The notes below the pieces were generated by a model, which worked only from the letters and a program-made list of their open reading frames with translations, did not search any database and was not told the DNA's origin. This document shows, in pieces, positions 26,458 to 35,838 of a DNA stretch of 64,000 nt. A program made the position numbers and the translations under genes. This DNA comes from Streptantibioticus_C sp963761325 (lineage in GTDB: Bacteria; Actinomycetota; Actinomycetes; Streptomycetales; Streptomycetaceae), in assembly GCA_963761325.1 (NCBI GenBank), contig CAVXGZ010000001.1, positions 744,001 to 808,000 of the forward strand. The letters run 5' to 3'. Within the stretch, counting starts at the first letter, position 1; each line of letters starts with the position of its first letter.

Positions 26458-27891
26458 GTGGATATCAAACGCCGTGTCACAAAGGGCTCCGACGGTGCAA
26501 GAGGCGGTCAGGAGAACCCGCCCGCCGCACTGAGACCCACCCGCCGCGCGATGCTGGCCGGCGGCCTCGGCATCACAGCCCTGATCGCACTTCCCGATGT
26601 ACTCGCCGCCTCTCCCGCCTACGCCGCGCAGTCCGCGGCCGGCGACTCCGCGTCCGCCGCCCCGCACTTCTTCCTCTACGGGACGACGGGCCCCCGGACG
26701 CATGCGGCGGTCGAGGACCGCAAGGCGCCCGAGGCCGGGGCGAGTTCGCCGTCCAACGTTGTCACGGGACTCGACCTCGCTCCCGTCAGGTCCGCGGACG
26801 GCGGCACCCTGGCCCTGGTGTCCACCAGTCCGACGGGCTCAGCCCGCTCGGTGACCCTCACCCTGGTCGACACGCGGAGCGGAGCGACCACGTCGGCCAA
26901 GACGCTGGCGCTGCCGCACGCCTCGTCGGCCGCCTCGATCCTGACCAAGCCGGTGTTCGCCGGGGCGGACACGGTCGTGCTGCTCGTCGCGGTCAGCGAG
27001 CCGTCCCAGCCCCGGACGATACGCAAGACCCCTGCCAGCGGCCGTGAGACCGTCACCACCGGCTACACGTGGACGACCCATCACCAGGTCGCCTACTTCG
27101 ACCGCCGGACATCCGCTTTCAGCCGCCTGCACCCGGTACGCCTCGGCTCCAACCCGTACCTCACGCTGACCGACGCGGCGGCCGACTCCACGCACCTCTA
27201 CCTCTGGGCCATCCAGGACTACTCGCGGATCCGTCTCGACAAGGGCGCCGCGCGCACGTCCCTCACCACCGAGTTCTTCGCCATCCCGCTCGGGTCGGGC
27301 ACCCCGGCCGTGGCCACCGCCTCCCGCGGCCCGTGGCCCAGCGGCGCCGGCGCGCAGATCCTGTCCACCGGCCACGTCGCCCGCGTGGTCGCCGGACGCG
27401 ATCTCGAGCTCTACTCGCCCGCCGACGGGTCGCTGCGCACCGTCTCCCTCGCGCCGATGCACCAGGTGGCGGCGCCCAAGCCGGGGTCGGTCACTCTCGA
27501 CTCGCTCCCCAACGGCAACGTGTTGATCACCAACTCGGCCTTCGGCCGCGCGACGGTCGTCGACCCCTCGGCGCGGTTCTCGACGGTCGCGGTGGCCGAC
27601 TACCCGCGCGTGCCCTACCCCGTGCGCGGAGCGAGCGTGTCGTCCGACGGCACGACCCTCTACACGCTGGGAGCCCGGGACACCGGAGGTCTCAACGCCT
27701 ACAAGCTGACCAACGGCTCCCTGACCGCCTCCTACTCGCACGGCGAGAGCTACACCGGCGTCTACCAGCTGGCCGGTGGCAACCTGCTGACCCTCACCGC
27801 GGGCCAGCAGACCGGGCTGAGCTTCTTCACCCCTCAGTTCGAACGCGTCGCGACGGCAGCCACCGACGTGCTCGTGGCCGGGGTGTACTGA
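26458..27891 (+). CDS. Tat-exported protein, probable beta-propeller-like fold
   Basis: A 477-residue secreted protein. GTG 26458 is chosen because GAAAGGGGCG precedes it; ATG 26431 has no ribosome site. The N-terminus carries a twin-arginine signal (RPTRRAMLAGGLGITALIA) ending in AYAA near residue 58. The mature part shows repeated beta-rich units with internal VVxGRDLELYSPADGSL and LPNGNVLITNSAFG motifs, like blades of a propeller. No enzyme motif is recognised. It is followed 48 bp later by a Cys-rich glycosidase-like protein and a MauE-like gene, apparently as one operon. Confidence 0.7.
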   Translation: MDIKRRVTKGSDGARGGQENPPAALRPTRRAMLAGGLGITALIALPDVLAASPAYAAQSAAGDSASAAPHFFLYGTTGPRTHAAVEDRKAPEAGASSPSNVVTGLDLAPVRSADGGTLALVSTSPTGSARSVTLTLVDTRSGATTSAKTLALPHASSAASILTKPVFAGADTVVLLVAVSEPSQPRTIRKTPASGRETVTTGYTWTTHHQVAYFDRRTSAFSRLHPVRLGSNPYLTLTDAAADSTHLYLWAIQDYSRIRLDKGAARTSLTTEFFAIPLGSGTPAVATASRGPWPSGAGAQILSTGHVARVVAGRDLELYSPADGSLRTVSLAPMHQVAAPKPGSVTLDSLPNGNVLITNSAFGRATVVDPSARFSTVAVADYPRVPYPVRGASVSSDGTTLYTLGARDTGGLNAYKLTNGSLTASYSHGESYTGVYQLAGGNLLTLTAGQQTGLSFFTPQFERVATAATDVLVAGVY

Positions 27892-27939
27892 CCGACCCGG
27901 ACCGCCCCGCCCACCCCCGCCAAGAAAGGATCAAGGTAG

Positions 27940-28671
27940 ATGGCCGGTTATGACACCGCGGGAACGATTCAGGCCACAGGTCCGGGAGCCCTCTCCGAGT
28001 TCGGGGCGAACCCGAACTTCTGGGTCCGCTACCTCAGCCCGTCCCCGGCGGCCGACTGCGTCAACAGCTCCGCCTCCGGAGCCGTCAACGAGTGCGTCGG
28101 GCTCTGGGACTACAGCACCTCGCCCAGCCTCGGCGTGGTCAGCGCGCCGACCCAGTCCCACCTCAGCGGCTCCTCGGCCCAGGGCCAGGCGGACGCGCAG
28201 CAGTACATGTCCAGCCTGGCGTTCATCCGCGACAACGTCAGCCAGCTGAAGTACCCGACGAACAACGAGCTGTGGTGCTGGCTGGACCAGGAGGCCTCCA
28301 CGTCGTTGAGCACCGGCTACTGGACGGGCTGGGCCTCGTACGTCTACAACAACGCCCAGCAGACGTACTCGGCGCTGTACTGCGACCCGGACGCCGCGCC
28401 GCCCAACTGCTCGGTGATCGACCAGTACAACGGCACCTCGTCGATCTGCAACGCGGTCTGGTCCAGTGAGCCGGAGTACACCTCCTCCTGCTCCGGCGGC
28501 CTGAAGAACCCGCCGTCCTGGCAGGCGGAGTCGTGCGCCGACGTGCCGACGCGGCTGTGGCAGTACGTGGAGCAGGGCGTCTGCGGCTACAGCGCCAACG
28601 TCGACCTCGACCTCGGCGCGCCGGGTGTCAACTACGCCAACTACTGCCTCTACCTCACCGCCAAGCCGTGA
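27940..28671 (+). CDS. Cys-rich glycoside hydrolase-like protein (DUF1906/GH25-like)
   Basis: A 243-residue protein that begins at once with MAGYDTAGTIQA, followed by FWVRYLSPSP, a WCWLDQEAS strand and LWQYVEQGVCGYSANVDLDL. These resemble TIM-barrel DUF1906/GH25 lysozyme-like domains, whose last strand usually reads WQY..VDLN. It has ten cysteines, more than expected for a cytoplasmic actinobacterial protein, yet no signal peptide; an in-frame TAG stands directly before the ATG, so no N-terminal extension is possible. The stop overlaps the GTG of the MauE-like gene. Enzyme activity is not proven. Confidence 0.55.
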   Translation: MAGYDTAGTIQATGPGALSEFGANPNFWVRYLSPSPAADCVNSSASGAVNECVGLWDYSTSPSLGVVSAPTQSHLSGSSAQGQADAQQYMSSLAFIRDNVSQLKYPTNNELWCWLDQEASTSLSTGYWTGWASYVYNNAQQTYSALYCDPDAAPPNCSVIDQYNGTSSICNAVWSSEPEYTSSCSGGLKNPPSWQAESCADVPTRLWQYVEQGVCGYSANVDLDLGAPGVNYANYCLYLTAKP

Positions 28672-29573
28672 TCGACCCGCAGACCTGGCCACCGCTCCGC
28701 GGAGCGGTGGCCGGCTGCGGGGTGCTGCTCGTGTTGTCCGGCGCGGCCAAACTCGTCCGGACCGCGCGCGGCACCGGCGGCGGCACCGCGGTGCAGAAGG
28801 CGCTGCGCCTGAGCGACGTCCCCTGGCGGGTCTTCCAGGCCGTCGCCGGAGCCGCGGAACTCGCGATCGGCCTGCTGGTGTGCGCGGGAGTGCGCCCCGC
28901 CGTGGTCGACACGCTGATGGCGTGTCAGGGCGTGGTGTTCGTGGCCCTGCTCACCCACGTGATGCGCAAGCGCATTCCAGGGGATTGCGGTTGCCTGACC
29001 CGCCGGCGCCCGAGCTCTCCGGAGGCAAGCGCGGTCACCCGGTGGACGGTGGCCCGCGCCGCGTTCATCGCGCTGGCCGGCGGGGCCGGTGCGGCGCTGG
29101 GAGTGCGCTCGCCGGCAGCCTCGTCCCGCTCCGGCGAGGTGTTCGCCTGGGCCGTCGCCCTCGCCACGGCGGCGCTCCTGGCCGCCGTCGACCTCGAACT
29201 GCGGACCCCGCGTTGCCGCCGCTCCCTGCTGTTTCCGGTGCGCACGACGCTCGCCGAGGTCACCGGGCACACCATCTACCGGGCCATGGCCGCATCGCTC
29301 GGCGGCACGGGAGAGCGCGTGCTGTTCCGCAGGGCCGGCTGCGTCGACGAGTTCTGGTTCCCGGCGCACGGATCCGGGCGGGATGATCCGCGCTACCTGG
29401 AGATCAAGGCCGGCCGCGCCGCCTCCGGAGCGCTCACGCTCAAGGCGGTCATCGCCGAGCAGGCGCCACCCGGCAACGTGAGGACCCTTCCGGTTCGGCG
29501 GGGATCGGGCGGGAACCGCGGGGATCGCGGTGCGTCGCAACCGTCCGGTCGTCGCATCCGTCTCAGGGTGTGA
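28668..29573 (+). CDS. MauE/DoxX-like redox membrane protein with C-terminal domain
   Basis: A 301-residue protein. Residues 10-190 contain about five hydrophobic segments: CGVLLVLSGAAKLVRT, FQAVAGAAELAIGLLVCAG, MACQGVVFVALLTHV, the loop IPGDCGCLTRR, and two further helices. The CxC pair in the loop and the layout match MauE-type proteins, which work with disulfide formation. The last 100 residues form an extra soluble domain with CVDEFWFPAHGSG. GTG 28668 overlaps the stop of the Cys-rich protein gene, so they are translationally coupled, suggesting a disulfide-handling link. Confidence 0.65.
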   Translation: MIDPQTWPPLRGAVAGCGVLLVLSGAAKLVRTARGTGGGTAVQKALRLSDVPWRVFQAVAGAAELAIGLLVCAGVRPAVVDTLMACQGVVFVALLTHVMRKRIPGDCGCLTRRRPSSPEASAVTRWTVARAAFIALAGGAGAALGVRSPAASSRSGEVFAWAVALATAALLAAVDLELRTPRCRRSLLFPVRTTLAEVTGHTIYRAMAASLGGTGERVLFRRAGCVDEFWFPAHGSGRDDPRYLEIKAGRAASGALTLKAVIAEQAPPGNVRTLPVRRGSGGNRGDRGASQPSGRRIRLRV

Positions 29574-29666
29574 GAGCGGGACGCGGCGGCGAAGTGCGGG
29601 TACGGCCCCGTGCGGCGGGCGCGTCACGCACTCACCGTTCCGCTTCCCACCCACCAGGAGGCAAGA

Positions 29667-30353
29667 GTGACGAATCGCCGATCCGTTCCGATCGGCTTGA
29701 CGATCGCCGCCCTCTGCGTCGCCTTCACCACGGCGTGCGCGAGTACGACGGGCGGCGCATCACCCCGGGACTCCCGATCGGGCTCCGGCTCGGGCGCGGG
29801 CGCCGGGAAGTCCTCCGCGTCGTCCGCCGCGGTCTCCCCGTCGGGGTCCGTGGCGCCGTCGACGCCGGCGGCCTCCGCCGCACGCGGCACGGGGACCTGC
29901 ACGGTGGCGCGGTTGGCGGTCAAGGCCGGCGGATCCGCCGCGGGCACCGGGAACTCCGAACTGGTCGTCGAGATCACGAACCAGGGGACCGCGACCTGCA
30001 CGCTGTCCGGATTCCCCACCGTCACCGGCACGTTGACGTCCGGCGCCGTGGTGCACGGCACCGACACCACGAACGTGTTCCTCGGGATGCGGAACCCGGG
30101 CAGCGGCCCGAGCCCGGTCACCCTCAAGCCGGGAGCCAAGGCGTGGGTGCCGTTGAACTTCCTCGACAACCCGGTCAACGGGGCCCGGTCCTGCCCCTCC
30201 TTCTCCGCCTTCTCCATCACCCCGCCCGGCGTGAACCACGCCTACCCGCTGCGAGCCCCCCACACCGCCACCGGCTACCCCCCCGACTGCGCCGGAATCA
30301 AGGTCCCCCCGGTCCTGTCCACCGCGAACACGGTGATCCCGCCGAGCGGTTGA
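29667..30353 (+). CDS. DUF4232 lipoprotein
   Basis: A 228-residue secreted lipoprotein. GTG 29667 follows AGGAGG. A signal peptide ends in a lipobox (FTTAC), followed by a Ser/Gly/Ala linker of about 50 residues. The C-terminal domain (residues 80-225) has the DUF4232 pattern: TCTVARLAVK, LVVEITNQGTATCTLSGFPTV and a late Cys pair with SCPSF. DUF4232 proteins are actinobacterial envelope proteins without known function. A strong hairpin follows. Confidence 0.8.
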   Translation: MTNRRSVPIGLTIAALCVAFTTACASTTGGASPRDSRSGSGSGAGAGKSSASSAAVSPSGSVAPSTPAASAARGTGTCTVARLAVKAGGSAAGTGNSELVVEITNQGTATCTLSGFPTVTGTLTSGAVVHGTDTTNVFLGMRNPGSGPSPVTLKPGAKAWVPLNFLDNPVNGARSCPSFSAFSITPPGVNHAYPLRAPHTATGYPPDCAGIKVPPVLSTANTVIPPSG

Positions 30354-30368
30354 CCGGACGAGGTATCA

Positions 30369-30404
30369 CTGCTCCCCGGTGAGGCGAGGCGCCGCGGGGA
30401 GCAG
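30369..30404 (+). terminator. Hairpin terminator after the DUF4232 gene
   Basis: A 10-bp stem (CTGCTCCCCG at 30369-30378 with its complement at 30395-30404) and a 16-nt loop, 15 bp after the stop codon. Confidence 0.6.
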
Positions 30405-30494
30405 TTGGCCCAAGCCCCCACTACTGTTGCTCTCGGGGGGCTCGCCGGATTCGGCGACGGGGCTGCGGCGGCGTGATGTGGGAGCCTGGAGGGC

Positions 30495-32516
<2,022 letters not shown>

Positions 32517-32528
32517 CGCCCGGCGGCC

Positions 32529-33167
32529 TCAACGCCGCCCGGACAGGCCCTCGGACATGACGGTCAGCGTGTGGTCCAGCAGGTCGGCCAGCTCGCCCTC
32601 GCCGGAGTGGTCGAGCCAGTGCATCATCGCCTCCTGCCAGCCGCCCATCAACGCGGCCGTCAGCACCCGCAGTTCGAAGTCGTCGGACGGCCGCCCGGAG
32701 CGCCGGGCGAAGGCGTCGGCCAACTGGTGGCACGTCCTGCTCAGGTCCTCGCCCATCCGGGCGCGCAGCGCCGGCACGCTGCGGGCGAGCAGCAGGCGCT
32801 GCATGACCTCCTCGCGGTCCTCCTCGAACATCTGCCGCATCAGTTCGATGACCGCGCCCCGCATCGACTCCACGATCGGCTCGTCGGCCGGCCGGGACAG
32901 GATCGCCGCCTCGATCAGCGGGTCGTACTCGTCGGTGAGCACGACGTCCTCCTTCGTGGGGAAGTAGCGGAAGAAGGTGCTGGGCGAGACCTCGGCGGCG
33001 GCCGCGATCTGCTCGACGGTGGTCGCCTCGTAGCCGTCCCGTTCGAACAGCCGGTAGGCGGCGTGCCGGATCGCCTGCCGGGTCCTGATCTTCTTGCGCT
33101 CGCGCAGGCTGGTCTTCGGGGCGCCGGCTGGGTCGGAGGAGGTCGTCGCGGAGGCCATACGGCTCAT
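32529..33167 (-). CDS. TetR-family transcriptional repressor
   Basis: A 212-residue repressor. The N-terminal DNA-binding domain reads RTRQAIRHAAYRLFERDGYEATTVEQIAAAAEVSPSTFFRYFPTKEDVV in the usual order; the C-terminal half is the ligand pocket. ATG 33167 overlaps the stop of the MFS gene (ATGA), so translation is coupled. It probably represses the MFS exporter through an inverted repeat before that gene (34771-34789). An ATG at 33158 is the alternative start. Confidence 0.9.
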   Translation of the reverse strand: MSRMASATTSSDPAGAPKTSLRERKKIRTRQAIRHAAYRLFERDGYEATTVEQIAAAAEVSPSTFFRYFPTKEDVVLTDEYDPLIEAAILSRPADEPIVESMRGAVIELMRQMFEEDREEVMQRLLLARSVPALRARMGEDLSRTCHQLADAFARRSGRPSDDFELRVLTAALMGGWQEAMMHWLDHSGEGELADLLDHTLTVMSEGLSGRR

Positions 33168-34732
33168 TGTCGTGCATCGGCCGCGGCCGGGACCACGCCC
33201 GCGGTGACGCCTTCCGTCCGGCGCGAGTCCGGCAGGAACGCCGCGGCCAGCAGCGCGGCGGCCACCGCGGCGCCGGCGCAGACCGCGAGCACCACGTCCA
33301 TGCCGTGCACGAACGCGGCGTTCGCGGAGCCGGCCAGCGCGTGGTCGTGCAGCCGGGCCGCGATCTGCCGGGCCGCCACCACCGACTTGCCGGCCGTCGC
33401 GGCGACCGGGCCCGGCAGCCCGCGCGTCGCCAGCCGCCCGGCGAAGACCGAGGCCAGCAGCGAGCCGAGCAGCGCCACCCCGATCGCGCCGCCGGTCTGC
33501 CGCATCGTCATCAGCAGCCCGGAGCCGGACCCGGCGCTCTCGCGCGGCAGCGCGCCCAGCCCGGCGTCCATCGCCGGGACCATGGCGAAGCCGAAGCCGA
33601 GGCCGGTCAGCGACAGCCACAGCGCGGTCCAGTCGTAGGTGTCCGCCACCGTGGTCCGGCTGCCGAGGAACGCGGCGACCGCCAGCACCAGCAGCCCGGC
33701 CGGCACCACGACCCGCGGCCCGAACCGCCGTACCAGCGGCGCCGATCCGCGTGAGGCCAGCAGCAGGCCGCCCATCATCGGCAGCACCCGCACCCCGGTG
33801 GCCAGCGCGTCGTGGCCCAGCACCGCCTGCAGGTACTGCGGCAGCACGAACAGCAGTCCCATCAGCACGAACGAGACCAGCGTGGCGGCCACCGTGTTCC
33901 ACAGGAAGCCCGGGTGCCGCAACAGCATCAGGTCGAGCATCGGCCGGGCCATCCGGCGCTCGCGCAGCACCAGGGCGGTCAGGGCGGCGGCCGAGGCGAG
34001 CAGCATGCCGACGACCAGCGGGTCGCCCCAGCCGTCGCGCGGCGCCTCGATGATCGCGTAGATCAGCGCGCCCAGGCCGAGCATGCTCAGGCCGCTGCTG
34101 ACCGGGTCCACCGCGGGCGACGACGGGTCGCGGCTCTCGCGCAGCAGGAAGGCGCAGGCCAGGATGCCGAGGGCGGCGGTGGGCACGTTGACCAGGAAGA
34201 CCGAGCCCCACCAGAAGTGGTCGAGCAGCCAGCCGCCGATGATCGGACCGAGCGGGAAGCCCAGCGCGCCGGCCGCGGTCACCACGCCGACCGCCCGGGT
34301 GCGCTCCTCGGCGCCGAAGGTCACCGGGATCACCGACATGCTCAGCGGCATGATCAGCGCGGCGCCGACCCCCATCACCGCGCGCGCCGCGATCACCGGG
34401 CCGGGGGAGGTGGCCAGCACGCCGGTCAGCGAGCCGACGAGGAAGACCGCCAGCCCCACGATGAGCATCCGGCGCCGGCCGTAGCGGTCGCCGAGCAGCC
34501 CGGCCGGGAGCATCACGGCGGCGAACACCACGGTGTAGCCGTCCACGATCCACTGGGCGTCCCGGGTGCCGGCGCCGATCTGCGACGCCATGGTGGGCAG
34601 CGCCACGTTGAGGATCGTCGCGTCGAAGCCCACCACGAGCAGGCAGGCGACCAGCGCGCCCAGCGCCCACCAGCGGCGCGGGTCGAGGTCGGCGCCGGGC
34701 GGCGCCAGGGACGACGATGGCGAGGTCTTCAT
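33164..34732 (-). CDS. MFS drug:H+ antiporter (DHA2, EmrB/QacA type)
   Basis: A 522-residue transporter with 14 predicted helices. Motif A GLLGDRYGRRRML follows the second helix, the antiporter motif C region is GALGFPLGPIIGGWLL, and the N-terminus shows FDATILNVALPTMASQIGA, typical of the family. ATG 34732 with GGGGG upstream is preferred to ATG 34753. It is the first gene of a two-gene unit with tetR. Substrates are probably lipophilic drugs or dyes. Confidence 0.92.
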   Translation of the reverse strand: MKTSPSSSLAPPGADLDPRRWWALGALVACLLVVGFDATILNVALPTMASQIGAGTRDAQWIVDGYTVVFAAVMLPAGLLGDRYGRRRMLIVGLAVFLVGSLTGVLATSPGPVIAARAVMGVGAALIMPLSMSVIPVTFGAEERTRAVGVVTAAGALGFPLGPIIGGWLLDHFWWGSVFLVNVPTAALGILACAFLLRESRDPSSPAVDPVSSGLSMLGLGALIYAIIEAPRDGWGDPLVVGMLLASAAALTALVLRERRMARPMLDLMLLRHPGFLWNTVAATLVSFVLMGLLFVLPQYLQAVLGHDALATGVRVLPMMGGLLLASRGSAPLVRRFGPRVVVPAGLLVLAVAAFLGSRTTVADTYDWTALWLSLTGLGFGFAMVPAMDAGLGALPRESAGSGSGLLMTMRQTGGAIGVALLGSLLASVFAGRLATRGLPGPVAATAGKSVVAARQIAARLHDHALAGSANAAFVHGMDVVLAVCAGAAVAAALLAAAFLPDSRRTEGVTAGVVPAAADARQ

Positions 34733-34770
34733 GAGTGCTGCCCCCAAAAGCATGAGTGAATCAAATGAAA

Positions 34771-34789
34771 GCTACTATCAAAAAGTAGC
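34771..34789. promoter_or_regulatory. Inverted repeat, candidate TetR operator
   Basis: GCTACT and AGTAGC arms (6 bp) with a 7-bp AT-rich spacer, about 40 bp before the MFS start. An embedded TTGATA on the minus strand could be the -35 box. This is the natural target for the TetR protein of the same operon. Confidence 0.55.
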
Positions 34790-34824
34790 AGCATCCATCG
34801 ATCCGTCAAGTGGGCGCACGCGAA

Positions 34825-34854
34825 GACCCCGGCGCGGAGATCCGCGCCGGGGTC
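34825..34854 (-). terminator. Hairpin terminator between hlyIII and the MFS gene
   Basis: A perfect 14-bp GC stem (34825-34838 with 34841-34854) and a 2-nt loop downstream of the hemolysin III gene on the minus strand. It separates that transcript from the MFS-tetR unit. Confidence 0.65.
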
Positions 34855-34900
34855 GGCGGAAGAAACGATTCGGTCGAAAAGCCGCGAAGGGGGCGTCGGG

Positions 34901-35608
34901 CTAGTCGTGCGTGTAGGCGACGATCGAGATGCCGATGTAGTGCACGGTGAAGGCCGCCAGCGTCAGCGAGTGGAAGACCTCGTGGAAGCCGAACCAGCGC
35001 GGCGACGGGTTGGGCCGCTTGATCGCGTAGACCACGCCGCCCGCGCTGTAGAGCAGGCCGCCGAGGGCCACGCAGACCAGCACCGCGACGCCGCCGGCCC
35101 GCATGAAGGCCGGCAGGAAGAAGACCGCCGCCCAGCCGAGCGCCAGGTAGCACGGGGTGTAGAGCCAGCGCGGCGCCCCGACCCAGAAGACCCGGAACGC
35201 GATGCCGGCCAGCGCTCCGGACCAGATGAACCACAGCAGCTCGGTGGCGGTGCCGTGCGGGAGCAGCAGGACCGCCAGCGGCGTGTAGGTGCCGGCGATG
35301 ATCAGGAAGATGTTCGCGTGGTCCATCCGCCGCAGTACGGCGTTGGCTCTCGGACCCCAGTTCCCCCGGTGGTAGAGGCCGCTGACGCCGAACAGCAGGC
35401 AGGCGGAGAGCGTGTAGACGGCGCAGGCGATGCGGCCGCGCGGACTGTTCGCCAGCGCGGTGAGCGCCACGCCGGCGAACAGCGTCGCCGGGAACATCAC
35501 GGTGTGCAACCAGCCGCGCAGTTTCGGCTTGACGGCCGCCTGCAGTTGTTCGGCGACCTCGCCCGGGCTGGAGGCGGGTGTCTGTTCGACCGGAGTCATG
35601 GCGGCCAT
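34901..35608 (-). CDS. Hemolysin III family membrane protein (PAQR-like)
   Basis: A 235-residue membrane protein with seven predicted helices. The family signature is present as CLLFGVSGLYHRGNWG, RRMDHANIFLIIAGTYTPLA and near the end FHEVFHSLTLAAFTVHY, carrying the metal-binding His residues of the PAQR fold. The start is ATG 35608 or 35599. An imperfect inverted repeat ACCTAC/GTAAGT (35612-35629) precedes it. The name reflects homology; a haemolytic role is not implied. Confidence 0.88.
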   Translation of the reverse strand: MAAMTPVEQTPASSPGEVAEQLQAAVKPKLRGWLHTVMFPATLFAGVALTALANSPRGRIACAVYTLSACLLFGVSGLYHRGNWGPRANAVLRRMDHANIFLIIAGTYTPLAVLLLPHGTATELLWFIWSGALAGIAFRVFWVGAPRWLYTPCYLALGWAAVFFLPAFMRAGGVAVLVCVALGGLLYSAGGVVYAIKRPNPSPRWFGFHEVFHSLTLAAFTVHYIGISIVAYTHD

Positions 35609-35668
35609 GCTACCTACGCGACCGTAAGTTACGAGTGAGTCATGAATCAGGCGAGAAGTGGCAATGCT

Positions 35669-35722
35669 CACCCCTCCAGGGGTGGACAGATCGGCCGTGC
35701 ACCCAAGACACTCATATGAGTG
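35669..35722. promoter_or_regulatory. Two palindromes upstream of pckG
   Basis: CACCCCT-CC-AGGGGTG (35669-35684, 7-bp arms) and the perfect 14-mer CACTCATATGAGTG (35709-35722) lie between divergent hlyIII and pckG. The second is a plausible operator for a dimeric regulator. Neither matches a binding site I can name. Confidence 0.45.
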
Positions 35723-35838
35723 CGGTCGGCACCGGATGAGCGGACGCGCTGAGTATCCGGGCCGCAGCCCCCAAGGGGCCGAAACAAACCCTCATAGCTG
35801 ACGCCCGGATCGTGCGTTCCGGGCGGGACGGAGCGATC

